Below are positions 37,341-47,882 of a stretch of DNA of 64,000 nucleotides, piece after piece; the first letter of the stretch is position 1; each line of letters opens with the position of its first letter. Source of the stretch: Pithys albifrons albifrons (Eukaryota > Chordata > Aves > Passeriformes > Thamnophilidae); contig NC_092459.1 in assembly GCF_047495875.1 (NCBI RefSeq), positions 41,900,490-41,964,489 on the forward strand. The letters run 5' to 3'. The translations under genes were made by a program, and so were the position numbers. The notes below the pieces were generated by a model, which saw nothing but the letters and a program-made list of their open reading frames with translations, ran no database searches and was not told where the DNA came from.

Positions 37341-38194
37341 TTCTGTTACAACTGCCTTTGAGTAGTAACAGTTCCCCTTAACATTCATTTACACTCTTTG
37401 CAAAGCAAGGAAAATTGATTGAAAATTACACTTTTGTATAATTTCTACTCATAAGCAAGTACATCACAATCACTGTTAATTTAAAATATATAAAATTTTG
37501 TCTAAAAAAAGAAAATTTCTGGGACCTAAATATTGCTTTAAGTCTAGCAGCTCAAACTGAATATGCCATTGCAATGCTGTCATGCAGCAAAAGAATTTAG
37601 CCAACACCTACTGTGAAGATCTGATCGCATACTCTGTTTAGTTAAACACAGGACATTATATATAGGCAAAAAAGTCTTTACCGGGAAAATCTTTAAAAAG
37701 TGAAGTTATGGAACAAAAAGCAAATATACAAGCTCTCTGAATCTGTAGAACTAAAGTACTCAGTATTTAATCCAGATATCTAAGCCATTTTTTAAGATGA
37801 TAGCTTTATCTTTTGACATTTTCAACATACCTTCAGATGTTGTTGATCCATAACTAGATTTACTGTATAATCTATTTTTTTAATTTTAGGAAAAGCTCTA
37901 TTTATTTTCTAGATCTTTATGTTTAATTTCCTAGCTGAGGTTAGCATATTATGTCCTCTTTTCACATGAAGAAATTCTTGAACAGTGATGAAAATATTTT
38001 TGAAAATGTTGATTACATGAGAAAAGTAAAAAAAAAAAGTTGGTAATTGTACATGCAACATGTTGAAATGGAATTTTATTCAACACTTTATTCATTTAAA
38101 AAGGAGGGAATAAATATTTAAATATGACAAATGATAAAATTTGTCAGAACTCTAGTGACTCCTGCCACTTATGTATGAAGAAACTATTCATCTT
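37341..38194. other. AT-rich spacer without recognisable genes
   Basis: Nothing recognised. Confidence 0.5.
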
Positions 38195-38251
38195 CTGGCT
38201 GGAAAGCAACTTTGCAGGAAAAAGTGGTGAAGAACCACCAAGTTCTGCTCA

Positions 38252-38263
38252 ACATAGCAATGT
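38252..38263 (+). repeat. Target-site duplication, left copy (SINE 2)
   Basis: ACATAGCAATGT, repeated exactly at 38626-38637. It is part of the host CR1 sequence. Confidence 0.9.
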
Positions 38264-38442
38264 ATGTGTATGTATGGCCAAACTTCGCAAACGAAGATTT
38301 GGGCAGGGCTCTCCCCACGTGGGTGTGCCCTTCAAGCCTGCACAGTGGATTTTTGCAGAACCGGCCCCACCGTTTAAGTCCCAGGGTCCATCTGCCACGG
38401 CCAAGCGAGCTTGGACAGTGACAGTGAAGTCCTCAGGACTGT

Positions 38443-38536
38443 CTACAGCACCTGGTAGCTAACCGGGTACTAACCGGGGCTGACCCTGCTGAGCATCCGA
38501 GATCTGACGGGATCGGATGGCAGGGAGGCATTTAAC
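38443..38536 (-). other. 5S rRNA-derived domain inside SINE 2
   Basis: 'gatcccgtcagatctcggat' and 'cagggtcagccccggttagt' align with the 5S rRNA internal promoter region. The section equivalent to 'acttgggtgggagacctcct' of the other copy is missing. It is part of the SINE and not a 5S gene. Confidence 0.85.
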
Positions 38537-38546
38537 TGCCCGGTAT

Positions 38547-38618
38547 GGTCTTCACTGAGACTCGAACTCACAACCTTGTGATCAGAGTCTGGAACGCTCA
38601 CCATTACACCACGGGACC
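38547..38618 (-). other. tRNA-Gln-like promoter head of SINE 2
   Basis: 72 nt starting GGTCCCGTGGTGTAATGG with an intact B box and CTG at the anticodon position. In the parent element this gives RNA polymerase III transcription. The mispaired acceptor stem and anticodon arm rule out a functional tRNA. Confidence 0.8.
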
Positions 38619-38625
38619 GCCCCCT

Positions 38626-38637
38626 ACATAGCAATGT
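38626..38637 (+). repeat. Target-site duplication, right copy (SINE 2)
   Basis: ACATAGCAATGT, identical to 38252-38263, immediately before the resumed CR1 sequence. Confidence 0.9.
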
Positions 38638-39215
38638 GCCCTTATGCCAAATGTCAACAGTACTCCTGGGGACATTTAGAGAAGTACTGCCAGCAGGTGG
38701 AGGGAGGTGGCCCTTCTTCTCTGCTCAAAATTGATGAGTCATGACAAGAGTTCTGGATCTGAGATGGGCTTCCCAGAGAGACAGGGACACACTTGAGTGA
38801 GTACAGAGAAGAACCACAAAGATGTTTATAGGAGTGGAGTACCTGTGTATGAGAATAGGCTGAGACCTGGCACTGTTTAGCCTGGAAAAGAGTAGGCTCA
38901 GGGAGGAGATTATCAGTATAAAAACACATGGTGTAATGGAGTCAGAGCCTTTTCAGATGTAGCAAATAATAAGATGCAATGAGGACAAACAAAAATAAAT
39001 AAAACTCCACCTGAGCAATCTTTTTTACTGTGAGAGTGCTCACACTCTGAAACAGGCAGCCCAGAGAGTCTTTGGGGTTTCCATCCTATTCAAAAGACAA
39101 TGGCTCACAACCCTGAAAAAACCTGTTCTAGCCAGCCTTGCTTTGAGGAGGTCATTGGACTACAAAGTCTTCAGAGATCCTTTCCATTCTCAGTAATTCT
39201 CTGTTTTTCTGAAGG

Positions 39216-39959
39216 GTCTCCAGGGCTTTTTTAATTCTGTAGTTTTAAAGCTTGAAAAATTTCATTTCTTAAGTCAATTAGCATGATGCTTTGTGAGGAA
39301 AGTAGATATCCTATATGATTTCTTTAGCAACTTATTATTTTTTTCCAATGTACTTTTGTTCTATCTGAGTTGACATTGTAACTATCATGTGTTTATTATG
39401 TATTTTTCCATGGATGTCTGTAATATTTTAAATATTTTACTGGGTTTTTATAAGTGCTTCACTACATGACATTATTCCAGGTATTTCATTAAGGATGTAT
39501 AGTTTGTTTGACTACTTAGTTATTCTGATTCACCAATTTTGCCCTTTTTGTCATTGCAATCAAAAGGATTTTAGAAATTGTTCTTTCCAGAAACCCCTAT
39601 AGAGAAGCTGCCTCTGCGTTTTCTTGATAAAATTTATTTGTATATATTTCTCATTATGTATATGACCAAATATTTAACATGTGAAGTGTGTTTTCCTCAG
39701 TTACGCTCCTCTTTTGATGAATAATAGCTCAGACTATGAGTCTGCAAAGGATTCTTGAGAGATCTGATATAGCGATAGACCATGGTAACTTGAAGACTCA
39801 GGGGCACATGCTTAGAACCTCACAGTAATGTCAAAATAAGCCACACTTCTTCTTTATGCATGTCTGTAGGGGGATAACCTTGATAACCTCTTGATGGTTT
39901 AAGGGGAATAGCTCAGCCACTGAAGGTGGGGCTTGCAGGAACCATTGTCAGAGGATAAA
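39216..39959. other. AT-rich spacer without recognisable genes
   Basis: Nothing recognised. The left limit of the next repeat lies somewhere around 39860-39960. Confidence 0.45.
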
Positions 39960-41001
39960 GACTCAGGTGGCTCCCCGAAAAGTGCTCAAGTCATATTGAT
40001 GGGATTACCAATGAATGGAGTGTTATGGAAATTAAATGGCCCTTTACCACACCTTGTCGAGACCCAAGGAGCCAACCCTCAGGCATCTGTTTATCATCCA
40101 CAAATCTATTATTGACTATAATCGCTCCACCTACCTAAAGAAAAAAAATAGGGGATGAAAAGAGATTGGGTATGAACAAAAACCGGAGAGAAAACTTCCA
40201 CCAAATCTGGGAGGGCAACCTATGAGCTATCCTGTCTCTCCCCACCCCACTGGACATTGCAGGGGTGAGCGACCAATTCTCGCTCTGTTTTCCTATGCCT
40301 TACTAATTATAAATTGCTATAACTCACCAGGTATATACATGTTAGTGGGAAGCGGCTATATTCTTCCTGTTGCTTTTGTTTTGGGTTACTGAGGGGGTTT
40401 AAATGTGATGTTGAGCTGTTGTGTTTCTGGTTAGTAATCTTCTGTTAAGTTTGTCGTGGAAAGTATACTGCTGAAGTTGCCTGTAGAATGTGTTTTGTGC
40501 CAGTTTCTTTTGTTTGTTTGTTTGTTTTTATTTTGTCATCAATTAAATACAATCCTGAAGCTAAATGTTATCATCAGCTAAGCAACCCATATAGTCATTG
40601 TCACATACTTGTATAAATAAAAGTTATTTCGGGAGCTAATACAGAGAAAGTGATTCTTCTTGCTATTAAGTGTGGTCTATAAACTGAGTATCAAAGACCT
40701 TTCCAGGCAGTGTGCTGTCCTGTGTTGTCTCTTTAAGTGAGACGCAGACAGGCTCATCTGGGTTATATAAAGCTTTGATGTTCTGGGATGCTTATAGTTA
40801 ATAAGTTCTACCTGGCTAAAGTGTGGTCTTCGTGGGAAGGTCAAAAATCTTTCCAGTCTGTGTTCTGTCCATGGGTTGATAAGCAGTGCTGGGTTCATAA
40901 AGCTTTGATCATTCCGAGGGTGCTTATAGCCAATAACTTTATATTAATACAGGAGTGGGATAAGAAATCTTTGCATTTCTGCCCCTACTTTTCAAGTGAC
41001 A
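39960..41001 (+). mobile_element. Unclassified LTR-retrotransposon-like repeat, left copy
   Basis: This copy is homologous in reverse complement to 44441-45800. The left part (39960-40330) is a decayed coding-like segment; the frame 39933-40115 reads ...VETQGANPQASVYHPQIYY, matching TTQGATPLRHLYHPLNID in the other copy. From about 40340 (TGTTAGTGGGAAGCGG) to 41001 (CAAGTGACA) the sequence resembles an LTR. It holds 'caattaaatacaatcctgaa', two tandem units of about 130-150 bp (starting about 40668 and 40818, each with 'aagtgtggtct' and 'ataaagctttgat') and a TATAAA-like box at about 40767. No target duplication flanks the 40340-41001 interval. The family is unknown to me; the coding-like part could be the end of an env or pol gene. 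Confidence 0.62.
40668..40940 (+). repeat. Two tandem units of about 130-150 bp
   Basis: The units begin 'attaagtgtggtctataaac' and 'taaagtgtggtcttcgtggg' and share 'ctttccag...gtgt-ctgtcc', 'ataaagctttgat' and 'gcttatag-taata' in the same order. The reverse-complement partner at 44.5-44.9 kb has three units. Confidence 0.8.
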
Positions 41002-41377
41002 CGTCTATATTTTCATGTTACCACTAAGAGTGTTCAGTTTAATAGGTCTACTACAAAAAAACCCTTTCTTCATTATGAGCAATGCATTTCTGGAGTTTTC
41101 TTTTTCACTATATACTTTTGTATCTAATTTTAAAATTTTTTATATGGATGTAGAAATACATTAACTATTTTTCCAGTTCCTCATAAGAATTTTTCATTAA
41201 AATAAAGGGTTTGGTGGTTTGCAACTCTTAGTGTTTTCATTTATTTGTAGTGTGATGCTTATTTAATGAATGTAACATCACACATTTTTGATTTCACACT
41301 CTAGTGTCACAACTAAAATGACCTCTCCTTCCTCAGCAAATTACTGACCACTTCTAACCTATTATTTTATTTTCTTG
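41002..41377. other. AT-rich spacer between the repeat and a solo LTR
   Basis: Nothing recognised. Confidence 0.45.
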
Positions 41378-41382
41378 CTCTC
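41378..41382 (+). repeat. Target-site duplication of solo LTR, left
   Basis: CTCTC, repeated directly at 42013-42017 outside the TG...CA ends. Confidence 0.75.
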
Positions 41383-42012
41383 TGTCCTAGTTCAGCAGGA
41401 GGGACCAGTTAACACTGTGTGTGGGGTGATCAAAGTTGTGTATTCTACCCTCTCTATTCATTCCCCAAAGACAATGGACCATTAGCAGCAGCTGCCCAGG
41501 GAGTCATTATCACCTTCACATCCAGCCTGAGGGGGGCGGAGCTGCTAATGGGCCATCAACAGTTCAATACCCCCTGGCTCACAGAGTTAATCACCCATTG
41601 TGTGAGTCCCCGCCCAAGGGGAGGGACTGGGTGCTCCCTGAGGGTACATAAGTAGTGGGTAAGAAGACCTCAGGAACTTCTCGTCGGATCCAGAGAAGCA
41701 GCAGGACCTTGACAGGAGGAGATCATCAGTCTCAGCCAGACTATAGCCCTTGCCTGCATCAACAGGTTTTTCATTTCCTTTTGCTCTGGTTTTGGGGAAG
41801 CCACAGGGGGTCTCAGCACAAGGGCAAACAAACCCCTTTGGCTTTGTGCCCTAGGACACTGGGTTATGCTGCTGGGTTTTTGTGAGTTGAAAGCAATTTC
41901 CCTTGTGTGTCAGTGTATGTATTGTAATATTATTATTAAATTTTAGGTCTGACTTATAATCTCTCTCGTGGTGAGTTCATTTCCCCTGCTGGTTCGCCTT
42001 TAAACCAGCACA
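41383..42012 (+). mobile_element. Solo ERV LTR, 630 bp, plus strand
   Basis: Starts TGTCCTAGTTCAGCAGG and ends 'taaaccagcaca'. A promoter-like 'gggtacataagtagtg' lies near 41643 and an ATTAAA poly(A) signal near 41935, followed by a U5 with 'ctctctcgtggtgagttcat'. A 5-bp direct duplication (CTCTC) flanks it and no internal region adjoins, so it formed by recombination between two LTRs. The ORFs within it are shadows. Confidence 0.88.
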
Positions 42013-42017
42013 CTCTC
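42013..42017 (+). repeat. Target-site duplication of solo LTR, right
   Basis: CTCTC directly after the terminal CA, matching 41378-41382. Confidence 0.75.
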
Positions 42018-44315
42018 CTGTCTTGGGTGAATCAGGAAGACAAAGTGAAATCAAGAATATATAGAGATGTGTAAGACACCCAATGACAGATTCCATTTAA
42101 CTGCAAGAGATGAAACAAACAATTTGAAAAAAATAAAAGAACGGCTAAAATGAAAGAAAGTGTTGGTCCTTGCAATGACAATTTGTAATACATATTGTAT
42201 TCCAGCAAAAGAAAAGTACAATAGGGGCACCCCTAATGTAGATACAAAGGAGTCGACCAGGTAACCTCTGATAGAAAGATTTTCCCTGGCTGCTCTCCAG
42301 GATAAGTCTCTAAGGACTGAATAGTTTTTATTTTACCTAATATAATGCCACTTCACAAGGGTGACATGTAATCTACTTGTGTTTCATTGGAGTGAACTTT
42401 GCATATGCATTGGCAACTGATTGAGTTGCTATTTTTGACTTTACAAGGTAAAAGTCAAAGCTGAATTAAAGTCTTGTTGGAAATCTGCCATTTAGTAACA
42501 GGACAGTGATGAATATTATTATTATTTGATTTTTATATTTTTTAATAATTATTTTATTTAGATTAAAATAATTAAGCATACTCATGGTCTGCAAGTAAAT
42601 AATAGAAATTTACAATAAAAAATAAAAAAACCAAAAACTTTTTATCTACATTCTAGACTTCTGAAAGCTGAAATATTGAAAAAAAAATATATTTTTGAGT
42701 TTGTTTCTTTTATTTCCATATTTTTCTCTGCTTTTTGGGACCTACATATAAATCACAATTTCAGCACACATTTTCTTTTGTTATGGATATATGTGACACC
42801 TATTTCTATCTTAGCTGTTTTAAAGTATATGCTCTTAATATGATATAACTAAATGATCTAATATTTGAATTAAATATTTTTTATGATGTAGCACAATGAA
42901 GCTTGAAAGCATTTAAGTGATATTTCTTTGTAAAAATTCCAATCATGGATAAGTGATTTAACTGCAAACGAATCATGACTTGGAACAAGAAGCAGGAATA
43001 CAGGAAATAGTTGAAGGATTATGATGATTTTTGTGACTTTTAGCTGATTACAGCTGTTTTGAAATTACAGGAGACATCCAGAACTTTTAATGAGTTTCTA
43101 TATGAAGGGTAACACTTTGACATAATGTTGGAATGAAAAGGCAAATGACTGCAAATAACAGTGAATGTGTCATAAGTCATTGTACTACCTAACAATGAAG
43201 TAGCAAATGATCACTCCATGCATTTTTCAAGAGATCTTCTGATGCCATATGCATTGGAGTAATTCAAACACATGGACAATACCAAGACAAGCGCTGAATC
43301 TACAATTACTTATTTCAGCAGATAGTAAGTTTATATATGGCTAAGTCAGGGGACATAGTACTTCTCATATCTGAAGTTAAGTACATGTATTTTACTTGGC
43401 AGACTGCTATTTAGACATAGCATGAAAAGTTTATGTTCAAATACAAGTATACTCATATAGCTTGGACAAAATGTTTTCAGAAATTCATTGTCAAGAGTTA
43501 TTGACCACAGCAGAAACTGGGTTTGCATGTGTTGAGACTGATGAACCCATGGGTGGCTTCTGACTGTACAGAGATTTTACATGGACCTAGCTAAGAAATA
43601 TGTCTTTGCAGTCTCCTGTGGGACAGCACATGCAGGAGTGATTTTTCTCTGTTATTGTTACATGACAGTGATTTCTGTTCATGTAGGAGTGAAAACACAT
43701 CTAATTCAGTTGAAGTTAATCCTTATGGGCTGTTTTGAGGGTTTTTTAGCTGTGATTGAGACTCCTGTAATAAAAAGGATTTTAACATTCAGAAAGCTTT
43801 AAGATCAAATTTGAAAAAAATCCACTGAAGAGGTTAAACATAGTTCAGGTCATCAGTGAAAGTTATTAGCAATAGATAAGATAAATCTGAATAATTTGGA
43901 GCTACCTGGTCATTAAATCACTGATCATGAACAATAAACATTTCAGGAATCAGATCTAAGATTTCATTGACACTAAATAATCCTAAATTACAGCTAGTCT
44001 CTGAGAAAAGCCAAAAGGAAATATTTACTTCCATGTGAACTCAATCCAATTAACAAATCAATGACATTTACTATTCACATTTGCAAGAGTAAAATTTCTG
44101 TTGTCATGAAAACATTATGGTTTTTCCTATTTTAATAATGACTGGTGAGTCCTTTAAGTACAGTACTTTTCCATACTTTTTCTGGAAACCACTTTCATTA
44201 TCTTATGCTCAGATCTTCCAGATTCTTCTAAATATTCTGTTAAATAAATGAGAAAAAGCATGCAATAGGGTTTATTTATTCTTTTGGGGTTTTTTTGTTT
44301 TCTGGGATATGCATA
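42018..44315. other. AT-rich stretch without recognisable genes
   Basis: Nothing recognised in about 2.3 kb. Confidence 0.5.
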
Positions 44316-44430
44316 GATTACAGGATCACAAAGTATGCCAAGTTGAAAGGGACCCACAAGGATCATGAAGTCCAACTCCTGTCCCTCCAATGGACCGTGT
44401 GTAAGAGTCACACCATGTGCCTGAGACCAG
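44316..44430 (-). mobile_element. CR1 LINE 3' stub, minus strand
   Basis: 'attacaggatcacaaagtat' and 'agttgaaagggacccacaag' followed by 'gaagtccaactcctgtccct' and 'cacaccatgtgcctgagac' are the 3' end of a CR1 subfamily different from the 21.4-kb copy. It abuts the right copy of the unclassified repeat. Confidence 0.85.
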
Positions 44431-44440
44431 GTATCATCCG

Positions 44441-45800
44441 TCACATGAAAGGGAGGAGAGAGAGAAATGCAAATATTTCTATTCTTTCCTGTATTAACTA
44501 GAAGTTATTAGCTATAAGTGTCCTCGGAGTAATCAAAGCTTTATGAACCCAGCACTGCCTGCAGAACTCTGGACAGAACACAGGCTGGAAAGATTTTTGA
44601 CTCCCCTAGGAGGACCACACTTAAGCCAAGGAAAACTTATTAGCATTAAGTGCCTCCAGACAATCATATCCTTATATTTCCCAACACTGCCTACTGAACA
44701 GGGATAGCACACAGGTTAGAAGGGTTGCTGACCTCTGATATGAGACCACAATTAAGCCAAGGAAGAACTTATAGCTATATAAGTGTCTCCAGAAAACTAG
44801 AGCCTTATGTTTCCCAACACGGCCTATCGACAATGGACAGCACACAGGTTGGAAAGATTTCTAACCTCTGCTATGAGACCACACTTAATAGCAACAAGAA
44901 AAGAACTTTCCCCACAACAGCTCCTGAAATAACATTTATTAATGCAAGTATATGACAGTTAGTGTGGGGTTTGCATTGCCGGTGATAATGTTTAGCTGCA
45001 AGATTGTATTTAATTGATAATAAAAGATCCCAAAACAAACTGGGACAAAACACGTTTTATAGAGATAAACGTGTATGTTTCAATACAGCAGTGCATCCCA
45101 TTCTCACAATAGACAGAAACTAGCAACAAAGACCTACTAACTAAAACACTTATCTAGACACCTTTTCAATAACATAGTACAATAAAATAGCTTCCACACC
45201 ACTCTCTTTGTAACAAAAAACAAAAGGAAAGAACAGACCTGCTTCTTATCAACACACATGTTGAAAAAGAAACTGCACACTGAAAGTAGCAAAGTGTAAA
45301 GCAAGTTACTGTCATTAGTATTAAAGTAGCAAAACACAGTTAGTAAAGAAAGTGCTTATAGAGTAAGAATCAAAGTAGCTGTTAGCATAAGATGTAAGAT
45401 AGAATGTATAAAGGAATAAGCTTTGTAAGAAAGTAAAGTATAAGATATAAAGTATAGAGTATAGAAAGAGCATGGTTTTCTCACCCTTACATTGTTCCAA
45501 GAGGTGGGAAGAGGGAGGACAAGCTGCCAGCAGTTACCCCAGCAGAGATAGTGGCATTTAATTTAAACTACACTTCTTTTTATATTATTTTTCTTCAGGT
45601 GTTTTTATGTGACTAAAGTCAATGTTGAGGGGGTGATACAGATGCCTGAGGGGGGTGGCTCCCTGAGTAGTCATAGAAGATACCACAAAGGAGGGCTGTG
45701 TCTTTAAAACACTCCATCCTTTGTTAATCTTATCAGTTTGAAAACTTTGTCCTCTGCTGGGAGCATCCCTCCAGGGGGGCTGAGGTGTTTCCCTCAACTC
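44441..45800 (-). mobile_element. Unclassified LTR-retrotransposon-like repeat, right copy
   Basis: Reverse-complement partner of 39960-41001. On minus, the coding-like part (about 45800-45585) reads GQSFQTDKINKGWSVLKTQP and then QGATPLRHLYHPLNIDFSHI, ending with a stop at 45585-45587. After an AT-rich segment follow an LTR-like part from about 45215 (TGTTACAAAGAGAGTGG), the shared 'caattaaatacaatcttgca', then three tandem units of about 125-133 bp, and an end near 44441 ('ttcatgtgac'). Its upstream end meets a CR1 at about 45815. The copies are clearly homologous but diverged (many substitutions, two versus three units), so they are old and probably separate insertions. Confidence 0.62.
44515..44890 (-). 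repeat. Three tandem units of about 125-133 bp
   Basis: On plus the units carry 'gaccacacttaa', 'aagt-cct-ggag' and '-tat-ttcccaacac-gcct' in register, with 'gagaccacacttaatagcaa' and 'gagaccacaattaagccaag' as repeated junctions near 44875 and 44740. Confidence 0.8.
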
Positions 45801-45814
45801 ATCAAACTTAATCA

Positions 45815-46985
45815 GGCCATCACCCCACCTCTGCCAGGTGTGGTGCTGTGACCACTTTCCTGGGGATCCTGTTCCAGTGCCCAAAGACCCTCATTAAAGG
45901 TGAAGAACCTTTTTATAATACCCAGCCTAAACCTCCCCGACACAACTTCAGGCTGTCCTTTGGTTCCTGTCATTGGTCACCACAGAAAAGAGATCAGTTC
46001 TTGTCCCTCTTCTTCCCCTCGCAAGGAAATTGTAACTGCAGTAAGGTCTCCCCTCAGTTTCCTCTTCTCCAGGCTGAACAGACCAAGTGACCTCAGCCGC
46101 TCCTCATATGGCTTCCCCTCAAAGCTCTTCACCATCTTCATTGCCCTTTGTTGGATGCTTTATAATAGCTTAATATCTTTCTTACACTCTGGTACCCAAA
46201 AATACACACAATATTCTAGGTGAGGCCACACTGATGCAGAGCAGAACAGGACAATCACCTCCCTCAGCCAGCTGGTGATATTTTGCCTGATGCCCCCCAG
46301 GACATGTTTGGCCCTCCTGGCTGCCAGGGCACTGCTGACTCATACTCAACTTATCATTGACTGGGACCCCAAGGTCCCTTTTCACAGCACTTCTTTCCAG
46401 AATCTCATTCCCCAGTCTGTACATGTACCTGGGGTTGCCTCATCCCAGATGCAGAATCCAATTCTTCCCCTTGTTGAACTTCATATGATTGGTGATTGCC
46501 CAGTCCCCTACTCTGTTGAGGTCTCTCTGCAGGGCCTCCCTGCCTTCAAGGGAGTCAACAGCTCCTCTCAGTTTTGTGTCATCTGCAAACATGTTCAGTA
46601 TCCCTTTCCATTCAAGCATCCCAGTCATTTGTGAAGATGAAGAGTACAGAGCCTAAGATGGAGCCTTGTGGAACCCCACTAGTGACAGGTCTGAAGTCAC
46701 CCCATTCATTGTTACTCTCTGTGCTCAACCCATGAGCCAACTGCTCACGCACAACATGATGTGTTTATCTATCTTGTCCAGAAGGATCCAGTGAGAGACA
46801 GTACCAAAATCTTTTCTGAAATCCAACAACTGGCTTTGTCTGATCAGCTAGGTGGGGTACCTTGTCGTAGAAGCAAATCAGGTTTGTTATGCAGGACTTT
46901 CCTCTTCTTGAAGCTGTGCTGGCTGAGGCCAATGTCTGCATTGTCCTTCAGGGGTTTTTCAATACCTCCCATGTGGTTCTTAAAT
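45815..46985 (-). mobile_element. CR1 LINE fragment, about 1.17 kb, minus strand
   Basis: Contains the CR1 ORF2 C-terminal half on minus. The 46440-46628 frame reads ILNMFADDTKLRGAVDSLEG, keeping the FADD catalytic box, and 46182-46424 covers the VKRDLGVPVNDKLSMSQQC block. The non-coding strand shows the familiar 'ctcctcttctccaggctgaa'-type strings. The 3' UTR terminus is missing or too diverged to recognise at the left edge. It is a third CR1 subfamily in this window, with frames broken. Confidence 0.9.
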
Positions 46986-47742
46986 TTAAAAAACTTACCA
47001 AAGCCTTTTGAAGTTTACAGAATACCATGCAATAGACATTATAAACTTTAATTCTAGACATTTTTTATATATCTAGGTAATGGTAAGCTCTCTGAATTAT
47101 GAAATTACATAGAAATGTATAATGATTTTTTTTGTTCTGTAATATTTCTTTTCAGACTTTATTTACCTAATTAAATTGGTAAGTATAATTTATCTATGAA
47201 TAGAACAGAAGGATGTAGTGTGTTAAAATCAGATATTCAGTGCCTAAGATTTGTCTGATTCTTATGCACCTTTGTATCAAGTATCTGCCTAAGTTTAAAT
47301 TTACAATTTTCCTCACAAATGTATATTAGCAGGTTTTGTGGAAAACAAACCAAAACAACCCAGAACTGTGCACTAAAATGTATTTCAATAAAACTCTGCA
47401 AAGATTTTAGCATAATTTTGAGGTAGTTTCCAATAAATTTAGTGATTCAGCATATTTTGTTAAGAGGAAAAAATCTTTTAAGTGGCTCTTTGATTCTGGA
47501 TTGAAGTAATGACAGGTATTTAATGAATGAGCAATAAATTAAATTAATTTATCACCTTGGAAAGATGAATGATAACAATATCTGAAGATTAAATATAAAG
47601 ATATGAAAAGATTTCTTGAGCTTAGTAACTGTTAAAATTCAATTTCAAAATAAAATGCTGAGTGTCAACCATATTTTAAACTCTATGTTCTATAGCACAT
47701 TACTGATAGTATTTTAATTTAACACACCATTGTGATTTTGAT
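46986..47742. other. AT-rich spacer without recognisable genes
   Basis: Nothing recognised. Confidence 0.5.
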
Positions 47743-47772
47743 GCATATATATATATGTTTACACATATATAT

Positions 47773-47803
<31 letters not shown>

Positions 47804-47823
47804 GATATATATATATATATATT
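47743..47823. repeat. (AT)n-(AC)n-(AT)n microsatellite
   Basis: An AT tract, then about 13 AC repeats at 47778-47803, then another AT tract. It directly abuts a CR1 3' terminus remnant, a common place for microsatellites to form. Confidence 0.95.
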
Positions 47824-47836
47824 TAGGCTTCTCATT

Positions 47837-47882
47837 TATAGAATCCTTTGGTTGAAAAAGACCTTTAAGATCATCAAATCCA
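47837..47882 (-). mobile_element. CR1 LINE 3' terminus remnant
   Basis: 'atagaatcctttggttgaaa' and 'aagacctttaagatcatcaa' match the last 45 bp of a CR1 element on minus; it is a very short 5'-truncated copy. Confidence 0.8.

Larger units (their letters stand above)
38264..38625 (-). mobile_element. Full-structure tRNA/5S/RTE SINE, minus strand
   Basis: Read on minus from 38625, the element has four parts. First is a tRNA-derived head (38547-38618) with A-box-like 'tggtgtaatggtgag', a perfect B box 'gttcgagtctc' and a CTG anticodon position, closest to tRNA-Gln. Second is a 5S rRNA-derived part (about 38443-38536) keeping 'catccgatcccgtcagatct' but missing about 30 bp of the 5S 3' half. Third is the RTE-shared body ('cactgtccaagctcgcttgg', 'ggtggggccggttctg'). 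Fourth is the RTE-type tail 'caaatcttcgtttgcgaag', ending in a catacatacacat simple repeat in place of gatg repeats. Exact 12-bp target duplications flank it. The tRNA-like part is not a working tRNA gene: the acceptor stem is mispaired and the anticodon stem decayed. Confidence 0.92.
38195..39215 (+). mobile_element. Old CR1 LINE, plus strand, split by a SINE
   Basis: The left part (about 38195-38263) reads 'tggctggaaagcaactttgc' and then 'ctgctcaacatagcaatgt'. The right part resumes after the SINE at 38626 with 'tgcccttatgccaaatgtca' and 'gccagcaggtggagggaggt'. It continues through 'ctgtttagcctggaaaagag' and 'tttactgtgagagtg' to a terminus 'agtaattctctgttttt' at about 39195-39211. Joining the two sides across one copy of the 12-bp duplication restores a continuous CR1 ORF2-end sequence. 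It is strongly diverged. Confidence 0.85.

Noticed and set aside
38547..38618. Possible tRNA-Gln gene
   Set aside because: Acceptor and anticodon stems do not pair, and the sequence runs straight into 5S- and RTE-derived SINE sequence.
41001..44441. Terminal inverted repeats of a 5-kb DNA transposon
   Set aside because: The arms carry a coding-like part outside and their LTR-like ends face inward, no transposase frame lies between, and no flanking duplication was found. Two LTR-element copies are preferred, though not proven.
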